From Streptomyces smyrnaeus (GTDB lineage: Bacteria; Actinomycetota; Actinomycetes; Streptomycetales; Streptomycetaceae): 64,000 bases of DNA. A program made the position numbers and the translations under genes. This document shows positions 1 through 7,511 of the stretch, piece by piece. How positions within the stretch are numbered: position 1 is the first letter of the stretch; the number at the start of each line of letters is the position of its first letter. Below the pieces are notes generated by a model. That model saw only the letters and a list, made by a program, of their open reading frames with translations, did not search any database and had not been told where the DNA came from. The stretch is from contig NZ_JAFFZM010000005.1 of assembly GCF_017676345.1 (NCBI RefSeq), forward strand, positions 305,112 to 369,111, written 5' to 3'.

Positions 1-378
1 CCGCTTGCCCCACAGCTGCCGGACCGTTCCCGAGGCGAGGGAGAGCAGCGGGAAGAACATCATCCATGAGCCGCCGTAGCCCAGCGCCACGGCGAAGGTG
101 ACGGCGGCCAGTCCGGCGAGTCCGTACAGCGGAGCACGCCCGTCGCGGCGGCGCGGATCGAAGGCGGCGAACACGACGAAGATGTAGAGGGAGTTGAAGG
201 CGAGCAGCGCCGCTCCGCCGACCCATGGGTTCCCGGATTTCCCCTCGATGACATGGGAGAACGCGCCGAGTCCCAGGAAGAGCCAGGGCAGGAAGGTGTA
301 CTTTCCCGGCCCCTTGCCGTCCCGCGCGGGCCGCGCCCGCGTCACCGCCGTCGTGGTCACGCCTACTGCTGTCGTCAT
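1..378 (-). CDS. N-terminal part of a membrane protein, possible sensor histidine kinase (truncated by window edge)
   Basis: The 126 visible residues begin at an ATG and hold a short charged N-terminus followed by about four hydrophobic segments (about residues 26-42, 46-66, 78-95 and 98-115). The pattern of short membrane helices with basic loops resembles the sensor region of DesK-like streptomycete histidine kinases, but the kinase domain lies outside the window. The gene is divergent from the MaoC operon. The membrane location is clear; the kinase assignment is an inference from resemblance only. Confidence 0.5.
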   Translation of the reverse strand, partial: MTTAVGVTTTAVTRARPARDGKGPGKYTFLPWLFLGLGAFSHVIEGKSGNPWVGGAALLAFNSLYIFVVFAAFDPRRRDGRAPLYGLAGLAAVTFAVALGYGGSWMMFFPLLSLASGTVRQLWGKR

Positions 379-557
379 GGCGTCGACGGTACGGCGCGCT
401 GCCGTGAGCTGGGCAGATACGAATGTGGGCGGCCGGGTGGGACAAATGTCACCGGATCCGGCCGTGGCGCGGCACCGGCCGCGCCGGCCCATCGGCTGAC
501 GGTGCGTCAGCTCTTCCCTTGTCCAGGGGACTGCGTTATACAGGTAGCCGATCGATG

Positions 558-569
558 AGAACGTGTTCT
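558..569. promoter_or_regulatory. KstR-like palindrome upstream of the MaoC-ADH-SDR operon
   Basis: AGAACGTGTTCT has perfect 5-base arms (AGAAC/GTTCT) around a GT centre. From memory it resembles the TAGAAC..GTTCTA type of operator bound by KstR-type TetR repressors of steroid and cholesterol degradation. It lies about 120 bases upstream of an Hsd4B-like gene, which fits that idea. The regulator is not in this window, so this is inference. Confidence 0.45.
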
Positions 570-611
570 ACTGCGGCCGTTCTCCGGGGGCGTCCGGCCG
601 GTCCCCAGCGG

Positions 612-649
612 CCCTGGCCCGGCCGACGGTGCGGACGGCCGGGCCAGGG
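612..649 (+). promoter_or_regulatory. Long perfect hairpin in the 5' leader of the operon
   Basis: Two perfect 13-base arms (612-624 and 637-649) flank a 12-base loop between the palindrome and the MaoC ribosome binding site. No upstream gene reads toward it, so it is not an ordinary 3'-end terminator. It may be a leader attenuator or an mRNA-stabilising hairpin. No T-run follows, which is usual in this base composition. Confidence 0.5.
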
Positions 650-690
650 TCTTCGTCCACAGGCCCGAGCGACAAGGAGCCCAGCTTCCG

Positions 691-1548
691 ATGCCCATCG
701 ACGTAGCGAAGGCCCTCGCGGCCGAGCCCCGCAGCACCGAGATCTCCTGGGGCCACAAGGACGTCCAGCTCTACCACCTCGGACTCGGCGCCGGTGTGCC
801 GGCCACCGACCCGGCCGAACTGCGCTACACCCTGGAGAGCAGGCTGCACGTCCTGCCGTCGTTCGCCACCGTCGCCGGTGCGGGCATGGGTGTGGTCGGC
901 GGACTCTCGGCGCCCGGCATCGAGGTCGACCTGGCCGCCGTGCTGCACGGCACCCAGTCCATCGAGCTGCACCGCCCGATCCCCGTGGACGGCCACGCCA
1001 CCGCGACCGCGCGCGTCGCGGACATCTACGACAAGGGCAAGGCCGCGATCCTCGTACTGCGCACCGACGTCGCCGACGAGGACGGCCCGCTGTGGACCAG
1101 CCGGGCCCAGATCTTCGTCCGCGGCGAAGGCGGCTTCGGCGGCGAGCGCGGCCCCTCCGGTCGGCTGGAGCCCCCGCAGCGGGACCCCGACCTCGTCGCC
1201 GAGCGCCCCATCCGGGAGGACCAGGCGCTGCTGTACCGCCTCTCCGGCGACTGGAACCCGCTGCATGCCGACCCGGACTTCGCCCGGCTCGCCGGGTTCG
1301 ACCGGCCCATTCTGCACGGGCTGTGCTCGTACGGGATGGCGCTGAAGGCCGTGGTGGACGGCGCACTCGACGGGGACGTGGCGCGGGTCTCGTCGTACTC
1401 CGTGCGGTTCGCGGGGATCGTCCACCCCGGTGAGAGCCTGCGGGTGCGGGCCTGGCACCTGGACGAGGGGCGCCTCCAGCTGACCGCGACCGTCCCGGAG
1501 CGGGAGGACGCGCCGGTACTGGGGGACGGCGTGGTGACCTACGGCTAG
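691..1548 (+). CDS. MaoC-family 2-enoyl-CoA hydratase, Hsd4B-like
   Basis: This 285-residue protein has a double hot-dog layout. The hydratase-2 signature lies in the C-terminal half (SGDWNPLHAD, about residues 186-195), with the catalytic Asp and His present. Its start (MPID...VQLYHLGLGAG) and length closely resemble mycobacterial Hsd4B, which hydrates 2-enoyl-CoAs in the cholesterol side-chain beta-oxidation pathway. It is the first gene of a three-gene tandem with a zinc alcohol dehydrogenase and an SDR. An AAGGAG site precedes the ATG. The family is clear; the substrate (steroid or branched acyl-CoA) is inferred. Confidence 0.88.
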   Translation: MPIDVAKALAAEPRSTEISWGHKDVQLYHLGLGAGVPATDPAELRYTLESRLHVLPSFATVAGAGMGVVGGLSAPGIEVDLAAVLHGTQSIELHRPIPVDGHATATARVADIYDKGKAAILVLRTDVADEDGPLWTSRAQIFVRGEGGFGGERGPSGRLEPPQRDPDLVAERPIREDQALLYRLSGDWNPLHADPDFARLAGFDRPILHGLCSYGMALKAVVDGALDGDVARVSSYSVRFAGIVHPGESLRVRAWHLDEGRLQLTATVPEREDAPVLGDGVVTYG

Positions 1549-1626
1549 CCGCCCCGCGGTCGCATGCCACCGGGAGGAACCCGCCCCGGCGGAACCTTCG
1601 CCCACAACCTCGATGGGAGCTGAACC

Positions 1627-2718
1627 ATGCGCGCAGCGGTACTGCTCGAAACGGGCCAGGACAAACTCGAAGTCGTCGACGACATCGAGCCGGCCGCATT
1701 CGGTCCCGGCAAGGTGCGGGTCCGGATCAAGGCAACCGGACTGTGCCACTCCGACCTCTCCGCGATGAGCGGAGTGCTGCCGCAGCCGGCCCCGTTCGTG
1801 CCCGGACACGAGGGGGCGGGCGAAGTGCTGGAGACGGGGGAGGGGGTGACCCACCTCGCGCCGGGCGACCGCGTCGTGGTGTGCTGGCTGCCCCCCTGCA
1901 ACAGCTGCCCCGCCTGCCGCCGCGGCCAGCGCCATCTGTGCCTGGCCGGATTCATGAACGCGGGCACCCCCAACTTCCGCCGTACCACGGGCGGTACCGC
2001 CGAAGGGGAGGTCTTCGGCTTCGCCGGCACGGGTACCTTCGCCGAAGAGGTCGTCCTCGACGCGCCCTGCGCGGTGCCGGTACCGGACGACGTGCCGTAC
2101 GAGGTCGCCGCGCTCATCGGCTGCGGTGTCACCACCGGGCTGGGAGCGGTCTTCAACACCGCACGGGTGGAGGCCGGCACGTCGGTGGCCGTCATCGGCT
2201 GCGGAGGCGTCGGCATCAGCACCATCCAGGGGGCCCGGGTCTGCGGGGCCGCGCATATCGTTGCCGTCGACCCGGTCGCCGGGCGCCGCGAGGCCGCGCT
2301 GCGCTTCGGTGCGACGGAGGCGGTGGCGCCGGAAGAACTCGCCGACGCCAAGCGCCGGATCACCGCGGACGAGGGGTTCGACCACGTCTTCGAGGTCGTC
2401 GGCAGATCGGCGACGGCCCGCACCGCCTACGAGGCCACCCGGCGCGGCGGCACGCTGTGCGTGGTGGGGGCGGGCGCCATGGACGACCAGCTCCAGTTCA
2501 ACATGTTCGAGCTGTTCTTCGACGAGAAGCGCATCCTCCCCTCCCTCTACGGCGGCGGCGACGTGCTGCGGTCCTACGACCGCGCGGTGGCGCTGTGGCG
2601 CGCCGGGCGGATCGAGCTGGAGGGGCTGATCACCCACCGGGTGCGCCTCGAAGAGATCAACGAGGCCATCGACCAGATGCGCACGGGGGAGGCGCTCCGC
2701 ACCAGCATCTCCCTCTAG
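1627..2718 (+). CDS. Zinc-dependent medium-chain alcohol dehydrogenase
   Basis: This 363-residue MDR-family oxidoreductase has catalytic zinc ligands in CHSD (about residue 39) and GHEGAGE (about 59). A four-cysteine structural zinc lobe follows (CNSCPACRRGQRHLC, about 91-105). The Rossmann loop GCGGVG lies near residue 190. The length is normal for class III-like enzymes. It should oxidise an alcohol to an aldehyde or ketone with a nicotinamide or NDMA-type acceptor; the substrate is unknown. It lies 78 bases after the MaoC gene and 36 bases before the SDR gene, so co-transcription is likely. GGGAG precedes the ATG. Confidence 0.9.
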   Translation: MRAAVLLETGQDKLEVVDDIEPAAFGPGKVRVRIKATGLCHSDLSAMSGVLPQPAPFVPGHEGAGEVLETGEGVTHLAPGDRVVVCWLPPCNSCPACRRGQRHLCLAGFMNAGTPNFRRTTGGTAEGEVFGFAGTGTFAEEVVLDAPCAVPVPDDVPYEVAALIGCGVTTGLGAVFNTARVEAGTSVAVIGCGGVGISTIQGARVCGAAHIVAVDPVAGRREAALRFGATEAVAPEELADAKRRITADEGFDHVFEVVGRSATARTAYEATRRGGTLCVVGAGAMDDQLQFNMFELFFDEKRILPSLYGGGDVLRSYDRAVALWRAGRIELEGLITHRVRLEEINEAIDQMRTGEALRTSISL

Positions 2719-2754
2719 CGCGACCGCGAGCGCGAGCCACCGAGGAAGGACCGT

Positions 2755-3729
2755 ATGTCTGCGCAGGGCTGTTTGCAGGGCAGGACCGCCATCGTGACCG
2801 GTGCGGGGCGCGGGTTGGGGCGCGCCGAGGCGCTGGAGCTGGGGCGGCTGGGCGCACGGGTCGTCGTCAACGACGTGGCGGGGGCGGGCCAGGGAGCACC
2901 TTCGGGGTCCCCGGCAACCGGGGAAGGCCGCGGCGGGGCGGCGAGGACGCCCGCCGAACAGGTCGCCGCCGAGATCCGGGACGCTGGGGGCGAGGCCGTC
3001 GCCCACCACGGCGACGTGGCCGACCTCGCACAGGCCCGCGAGCTGGTCCGGCTGGCCCTGGACACCTTCGGGTCGCTGGAGGTGCTGGTCAACAACGCGG
3101 GCATCCTGCGGGACCGGATGATCTTCTCGATGAGCGAGGAGGAGTGGGACGCGGTCGTCCGCGTCCATCTCAAGGGCCACTTCGCCACCACCCACTTCGC
3201 CGCCGCGCACTGGCGCGCGGCGGCGAAGGCGGCGGGCGGACCCGTCTACGGGAGGATCGTCAACACCTCCTCCGAGGCCTTCCTGGCCGGCTCACCGGGC
3301 CAGCCCAACTACGCGGCGGCAAAGGGCGGAATCGTCGGTCTGACGACCTCCACGGCGGGCGCGCTGGCCAAGTACGGGGTGACGGTGAACGCCATCTGTC
3401 CGCGGGCGCGCACCCGGATGACCGAGGACGTCTTCCAGGGGATCGAGGCACCGGCGGACGGCGTCGACCCGCTGGCGCCGGAACATGTCTCGCCGCTGGT
3501 GGGCTATCTGGCCTCCCCGGCGGCGGCCCGGATCAACGGGCAGGTGCTGGTGGTGCACGGCGGTACGGTGGCGCTGCTGGAGCGGCCCAAGGTGGCCGCC
3601 AAGTTCGACACCGGCAAGGACATGTTCACCGTCGAGGAACTGGACGAGCGGCTGACCCCGTACTTCGCCGAGCGCTCGGCGCAGGAGAACTTCGCCGCGG
3701 TCGAGGTGCTGGGCCTCAAGAAGGACTGA
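2755..3729 (+). CDS. Short-chain dehydrogenase, Hsd4A / MFE-2 dehydrogenase-like
   Basis: This 324-residue SDR has the TGAGRGLGRAEA cofactor motif near residue 15, NNAG near 112, and the catalytic Ser and YxxxK (NYAAAKGG, about 186-190). The N-terminal insert after VVVNDVAG and the C-terminal extension of about 50 residues match the hydroxyacyl-CoA dehydrogenase half of peroxisomal multifunctional enzyme 2 and mycobacterial Hsd4A. With the MaoC hydratase two genes upstream it would supply consecutive beta-oxidation steps (hydration, then dehydrogenation). GAGGAAGGA precedes the ATG. Confidence 0.87.
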   Translation: MSAQGCLQGRTAIVTGAGRGLGRAEALELGRLGARVVVNDVAGAGQGAPSGSPATGEGRGGAARTPAEQVAAEIRDAGGEAVAHHGDVADLAQARELVRLALDTFGSLEVLVNNAGILRDRMIFSMSEEEWDAVVRVHLKGHFATTHFAAAHWRAAAKAAGGPVYGRIVNTSSEAFLAGSPGQPNYAAAKGGIVGLTTSTAGALAKYGVTVNAICPRARTRMTEDVFQGIEAPADGVDPLAPEHVSPLVGYLASPAAARINGQVLVVHGGTVALLERPKVAAKFDTGKDMFTVEELDERLTPYFAERSAQENFAAVEVLGLKKD

Positions 3730-3741
3730 CACGGACGGCGA

Positions 3742-3783
3742 AGCCCCGGCCCGCCGCGCCGTTCCGGGCGGCGGGCCGGGGCT
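3742..3783 (+). terminator. Hairpin terminator after the SDR gene
   Basis: Perfect 16-base arms (3742-3757 and 3768-3783) flank a 10-base loop, starting 12 bases after the SDR stop codon. The position and very stable stem suggest intrinsic termination of the three-gene operon. Confidence 0.8.
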
Positions 3784-4078
3784 CGTCACGTGCTCGCACG
3801 GGGTGGGCGACGAGCCGTCCGCCCGCCCCGCCGGTTACTGTGCGGGCTCGGGGCGGCGGTGGCGCCCCCGGGCCGCTACGGTCTGCTCCTCATGTGCGGC
3901 GGCTTCCCCCCTGTGCTTCCCCCGGTGAGTCCCCTCGCCGGCCGTCTGCGTGTCGCTGGGCGTCTCGGTCTGGGTGTTCGACATCGTGATGGCACTCCGT
4001 CAATCTCTTGCTCTGCCGTCGTACCCGGCGGAGTTTATCGACCTGACCGAGCGCCTCTCGATCCGTTTCACCGGCCGG
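3784..4078. other. Intergenic stretch with no supported gene
   Basis: Between the terminator and the convergent conserved gene there is about 295 bases with short open frames on both strands. None shows family resemblance, a good ribosome binding site or consistent codon bias. Part of it (about 3980-4060) is less GC-rich than its surroundings. I see no identifiable element. Confidence 0.5.
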
Positions 4079-5464
4079 TCACGCCGTTCCGCTGGCCAAC
4101 GGGGCCTGCTGGAGGGGGACCGGTTTGGGCACCGGCTCGGCCCCGGCCCCGAACGAGCGGGCACTGCCTGCGGAAACCCTTCTGCGCACCATGGAACCCA
4201 GCAGTCCGGACGGCGGTACTCCGTGATCACGATGTTGTAGAGCCGTGACGTCACCACCGGCCGGAGCCGTCGGCTCCGCCCGCTCGGCCGCCCTCGGCGG
4301 CGCACCCGGTGCCGGTCCGGGTGCCGGTCCAGGCGCCGGTCCGAGGGCCGGTCCGGGAGCGGGCGCGGGGGCGGGCGGCGGCCCGGACGGGGGGTCGGCG
4401 GCGCCGCCCTCCTCCTCGTCCGGCAGCGGTGTGCGCATCCGTGCCAGCCCGCACGGGTTGTGCGCCGTCGAACAGGGGACGCGCAGCTCGCCGTCGGCCG
4501 TCCACAGCGCGTGCCCCGTCAGCCACCCCGGCGGGCCGGCCAGGTGCCGCAACTCCCGCAGCCCCGGCCGCCACACGGCCAGCCAGGCCCCTGCCGGAAC
4601 CCCGGGTCCCGAAAGCCCGCACGGCACCCTTGGCGCGGGGTCCACGCGCAGCGCCACCGCGCACCGCTCGGGCAGCAGCGTCTGCCCGGGCTGCACGGCG
4701 ATCGGCGTCAGCCGGGTGTCTTCTGGGTGCAGCGCCTCGGGGAACCGGACCGGGCGGTGGCTGCCCAGCACGCCCCAGCCCAGCCGCTCCTCACCCGGCG
4801 CGTTCGAGCGGACGAGCAGCAGGCCGCTGTCCCGGTCGGCCAGCAGCAGCCGGTCGTCGCTCTCCTCGGTGATCTCCAGCAGCGGTGAGACCTCGCCGCC
4901 CGCGCCGAGGTCCACCGCGACCGACTTGACGGGCCCCTCGCCGTCCGGGCCCGCGGCGTCGAGGGCGAGCAGCCGGCCCTCGGGGTCCAGCCAGGCGCCA
5001 CCGGAGCACCGGCCGCCCAGGCGCGCGACCCGGACAGGCGGGCGGCAGGAGCCGTCGGCCACCAGCCAGACGCCGGTGGCGCGGCCGTCCGGCTCCCGGG
5101 CCAGGGCGTAGGCGCGGACGCCGCAGGGTGCCGGGGGCAGCAGCCGCAACTCGTCCGTCTCCACGGTGCCCAGCCGTCGCTCACCGGTCTCCGGGCCCGA
5201 GGGGTAGAGCAGCGCCAAGGAGTAACGTCCCTGCGCCCGGCGGGCGATCAGCACCCGTCCGTCCGCGAGCGGCAGTACGCCGCTGTCGGCCTCCTCGGGC
5301 TGTTCCACGGGCAGCGGCACCGCGTACGGCTCCGGGCCGTCGAGCGTCCAGCGCTCCGGATACCACAGCTCCGTGCCGGGCTGCGTGGTGAGCCTGGCGG
5401 CGTAGGAGCCGTCCGCAGCGACCGTGAAGCTCTCGTTCATGACCCTGGCAGCACTCGCAGTCAT
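4079..5464 (-). CDS. Conserved streptomycete protein of unknown function with proline-rich tail
   Basis: This 461-residue protein begins at an ATG preceded by a strong GGAGGTGA site. It has no signal peptide or membrane segment. The first about 360 residues show repeated strand-like segments (for example LLALD, LLLAD, LLVRS, WGVLGSHRPVRFPE), suggesting a beta-rich, possibly propeller-like fold. From about residue 380 it becomes low-complexity with Pro-Ala-Gly-Pro repeats, then a short arginine-containing end. It is divergent from the Nif3 gene. I recognise it as a conserved streptomycete family but know no function. Confidence 0.75.
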   Translation of the reverse strand: MTASAARVMNESFTVAADGSYAARLTTQPGTELWYPERWTLDGPEPYAVPLPVEQPEEADSGVLPLADGRVLIARRAQGRYSLALLYPSGPETGERRLGTVETDELRLLPPAPCGVRAYALAREPDGRATGVWLVADGSCRPPVRVARLGGRCSGGAWLDPEGRLLALDAAGPDGEGPVKSVAVDLGAGGEVSPLLEITEESDDRLLLADRDSGLLLVRSNAPGEERLGWGVLGSHRPVRFPEALHPEDTRLTPIAVQPGQTLLPERCAVALRVDPAPRVPCGLSGPGVPAGAWLAVWRPGLRELRHLAGPPGWLTGHALWTADGELRVPCSTAHNPCGLARMRTPLPDEEEGGAADPPSGPPPAPAPAPGPALGPAPGPAPGPAPGAPPRAAERAEPTAPAGGDVTALQHRDHGVPPSGLLGSMVRRRVSAGSARSFGAGAEPVPKPVPLQQAPLASGTA

Positions 5465-5678
5465 GCCTCGATCACCTCCGGTGACGAAGCTAGGCGTCGT
5501 ACTCGCAGTCGAACAGCGACAGTTGCACCGCTTCACGCGGACGGGTGACCGAATACGGCGTTCCGCTGCGAGGCGCCCGGGAGTGTGCTGACGGCCCTCC
5601 CGCGCCCGCCCGCCCCGGGCCGGGCGGGCGCCGACCGGGCCGACGGCGCCGCGGCCGTGGACAGGTAGCCTTGCCCCC

Positions 5679-6608
5679 GTGCCAGCACAGCCCACACTCT
5701 CCGAAGTCATCGCAGCGCTCGACACCCTGTGGCCACGCGACCGCGCCGAGCAGTGGGACGCCGTCGGCACCGTCTGCGGCGAGGTGTCCGACCCACAGGC
5801 GCGCGTCAGCCGTGTCCTGTTCGCCGTCGACCCCGTACAGCAGGTCGCCGACGAGGCCGTCGCCAAGGGCGCCGAGCTCCTGGTCACCCATCACCCGCTC
5901 TATCTGCGCGGCACCACCACGGTCGCCGCCGACACCTTCAAGGGCCGTGTCGTCCACACCCTGATCAAGAACGGTGTCGCACTGCACGTCGCCCACACCA
6001 ACGCCGACACCGCCGACCCCGGCGTCTCCGACGCGCTCGCCGGAGCGCTCGGGCTGCGCGTGCTGCGCCCCCTGGTGCCCGACCCCACCGACCCCGCCGG
6101 GCGGCGCGGCCTGGGCCGGATCTGCGAGCTGGAGCGCCCGCTCGCGCTCGGCGACTTCGTCGAGCAGGCCGCCGCCTCGCTGCCCGTCACCGCACAGGGC
6201 ATCCGCGCCGCCGGCGACCCCGCCGCGACCATCTCGACGGTCGCCGTGTGCGGCGGCTCCGGCGACAGTCTCTTCGACGCCGTACGGGCCGCGGGCGTCG
6301 ATGCGTACCTCACCGCCGACCTGCGCCACCACCCCGCGTCCGAGGCCCGGGAGCACTCGCCGCTCGCCCTGCTGGACGCCGCGCACTTCGCCACCGAATG
6401 GCCCTGGTGCGAGCAGGCGGCCGCGCAGCTCGACGCCGTCGCCGAACGGGAGGGCTGGGACCTGCGCACCGAGGTCTCGCGCACCGTCACCGACCCGTGG
6501 ACCGCGCACGCCCCCTCGCTGCCGCAGGAGACACCCTTCTCCGGGCGGTCCATGGCACAGCAGACCGCACTGACCGACAACGACCTCACCCCGGGAGCCC
6601 CCAACTGA
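5679..6608 (+). CDS. Nif3-like dinuclear metal center protein (DUF34/YqfO family)
   Basis: This 309-residue protein starts at GTG. Metal-binding segments are visible: VTHHPLYLRG (about residues 68-77), HVAHTNADTA (about 102-111) and C-terminal DAAHFATEWP (about 235). Together these form the dinuclear site of the Nif3/YbgI family. Homologs form hexameric toroids and have been linked to nucleotide or GTP cyclohydrolase-like chemistry, but the role is unsettled. Its stop overlaps the start of the zinc-ribbon gene, so the two are translationally coupled. Confidence 0.9.
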   Translation: MPAQPTLSEVIAALDTLWPRDRAEQWDAVGTVCGEVSDPQARVSRVLFAVDPVQQVADEAVAKGAELLVTHHPLYLRGTTTVAADTFKGRVVHTLIKNGVALHVAHTNADTADPGVSDALAGALGLRVLRPLVPDPTDPAGRRGLGRICELERPLALGDFVEQAAASLPVTAQGIRAAGDPAATISTVAVCGGSGDSLFDAVRAAGVDAYLTADLRHHPASEAREHSPLALLDAAHFATEWPWCEQAAAQLDAVAEREGWDLRTEVSRTVTDPWTAHAPSLPQETPFSGRSMAQQTALTDNDLTPGAPN

Positions 6609-7348
6609 ATGCCGCGCCCGCCGATCAGATCCGCCTGCTGGACGTCCAGGCACTCGACACCCGCCTGACGCAGCTCGCGCACAAGCGCAGGACCCTGCCC
6701 GAGCACGAGGAGATCCAGCAGCTGGAGGCCGACCTCGCCCAGCTCCGCGACCTGCTCGTGGCCGCGCAGACCGAGGAGAGCGACACAGCGCGCGAACAGA
6801 CCAAGGCGGAGCAGGACGTCGACCAGGTCCGTCAGCGGGCGGCCCGCGACCAGCAGCGTCTCGACTCCGGCGCGGTCACCAACCCCAAGGACCTGGCGAA
6901 TCTGCAGAGCGAGATCGCCTCCCTCGCCAAGCGCCAGAGCGATCTGGAGGACGTCGTACTGGAGGTCATGGAGCGCCGCGAGTCCGCGGCCGAGCGCGCG
7001 GCCGAACACGGCGAGCGCGTCGAGTCCGTCGGCGCCAAGCTGCAGGAGGCCACCGCCCGCCGCGACGCCGCGCTCCAGGAGATCGAGGCCGAGCTCGGCA
7101 GCGTCCGCAAGGAGCGCGACACCGTCGCCGGCGCCGTCCCCGACGAGCTGCTCAAGCTCTACGACAAGATCCGTGAGCGCGAGGGCGGGGTCGGAGCGGC
7201 CAAGCTCTACCAGCGGCGCTGCGAGGGCTGCCGCCTGGAGTTGAACATCACCGAGATGAACGACGTCCGCGAAGCACCCGCCGACGCCGTGCTGCGGTGC
7301 GAGAACTGCCGCCGCATCCTGGTGCGCACCCCGGAGTCCGGACTGTGA
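6605..7348 (+). CDS. Zinc-ribbon protein with long coiled coil (C4-type)
   Basis: The reading frame enters from the Nif3 stop as CTGA, so the likely start is a CTG overlapping that stop; no ATG or GTG fits. The 247-residue product has a long charged coiled coil (about residues 10-175, heptads rich in Glu, Gln, Arg and Leu). A C-terminal zinc ribbon follows, with RRCEGCRLEL (about 207) and LRCENCRRIL (about 230). Nif3, zinc-ribbon and RNase H order is conserved in streptomycetes as I remember it. Function is unknown; a structural or nucleic-acid role is possible. Confidence 0.85.
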   Translation: MNAAPADQIRLLDVQALDTRLTQLAHKRRTLPEHEEIQQLEADLAQLRDLLVAAQTEESDTAREQTKAEQDVDQVRQRAARDQQRLDSGAVTNPKDLANLQSEIASLAKRQSDLEDVVLEVMERRESAAERAAEHGERVESVGAKLQEATARRDAALQEIEAELGSVRKERDTVAGAVPDELLKLYDKIREREGGVGAAKLYQRRCEGCRLELNITEMNDVREAPADAVLRCENCRRILVRTPESGL

Positions 7349-7511
7349 GCTGGGGGCACCCTCGGCCGGAGTCCCCCAGCTACCGCTGGGAGGTGCCCCC
7401 AGGGGGAGCGCACGCGGCTGCCGGGGTGCAGTCGGCGACGATGCCGGCACGCTGCCGCGTGGGCGGCAGTGACAGGAGCCGCTGCCGCGGCGGGGCGAAC
7501 GGAGGGACGCT
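7349..7511. repeat. Intergenic GC-rich inverted-repeat element
   Basis: Directly after the zinc-ribbon gene the sequence contains opposing blocks GCTGGGGGCAC and GGAGGTGCCCCCAG around AGTCCCCCAGCTACCGCTGGG, giving nested hairpins. Similar GGGGGCACC...CCCCC modules recur near 42.7 and 50.5 kb. It looks like a dispersed streptomycete 3'-end repeat that may act as a terminator or processing signal before the RNase H gene. Confidence 0.5.

Larger units (their letters stand above)
379..690. other. Divergent intergenic region upstream of the beta-oxidation operon
   Basis: This 312-base gap separates the divergent membrane gene from the MaoC gene. It contains an AT-richer patch near 536-542, a 12-base palindrome and a 13-bp-stem hairpin (listed separately), and the AAGGAG ribosome binding site just before the MaoC start. 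No credible gene was seen in it. Confidence 0.6.

Noticed and set aside
423..1433. A long arginine/proline-rich frame upstream of and overlapping the MaoC gene
   Set aside because: It is the frame-shifted shadow of the real MaoC gene.
568..3210. An 880-residue minus-strand open frame opposite the MaoC, ADH and SDR genes
   Set aside because: It mirrors three convincing genes with good motifs and is a by-product of high GC codon bias.
3790..4248. Short plus-strand frames between the SDR terminator and the convergent conserved gene
   Set aside because: There is no ribosome binding site, no family resemblance, and the composition looks random.
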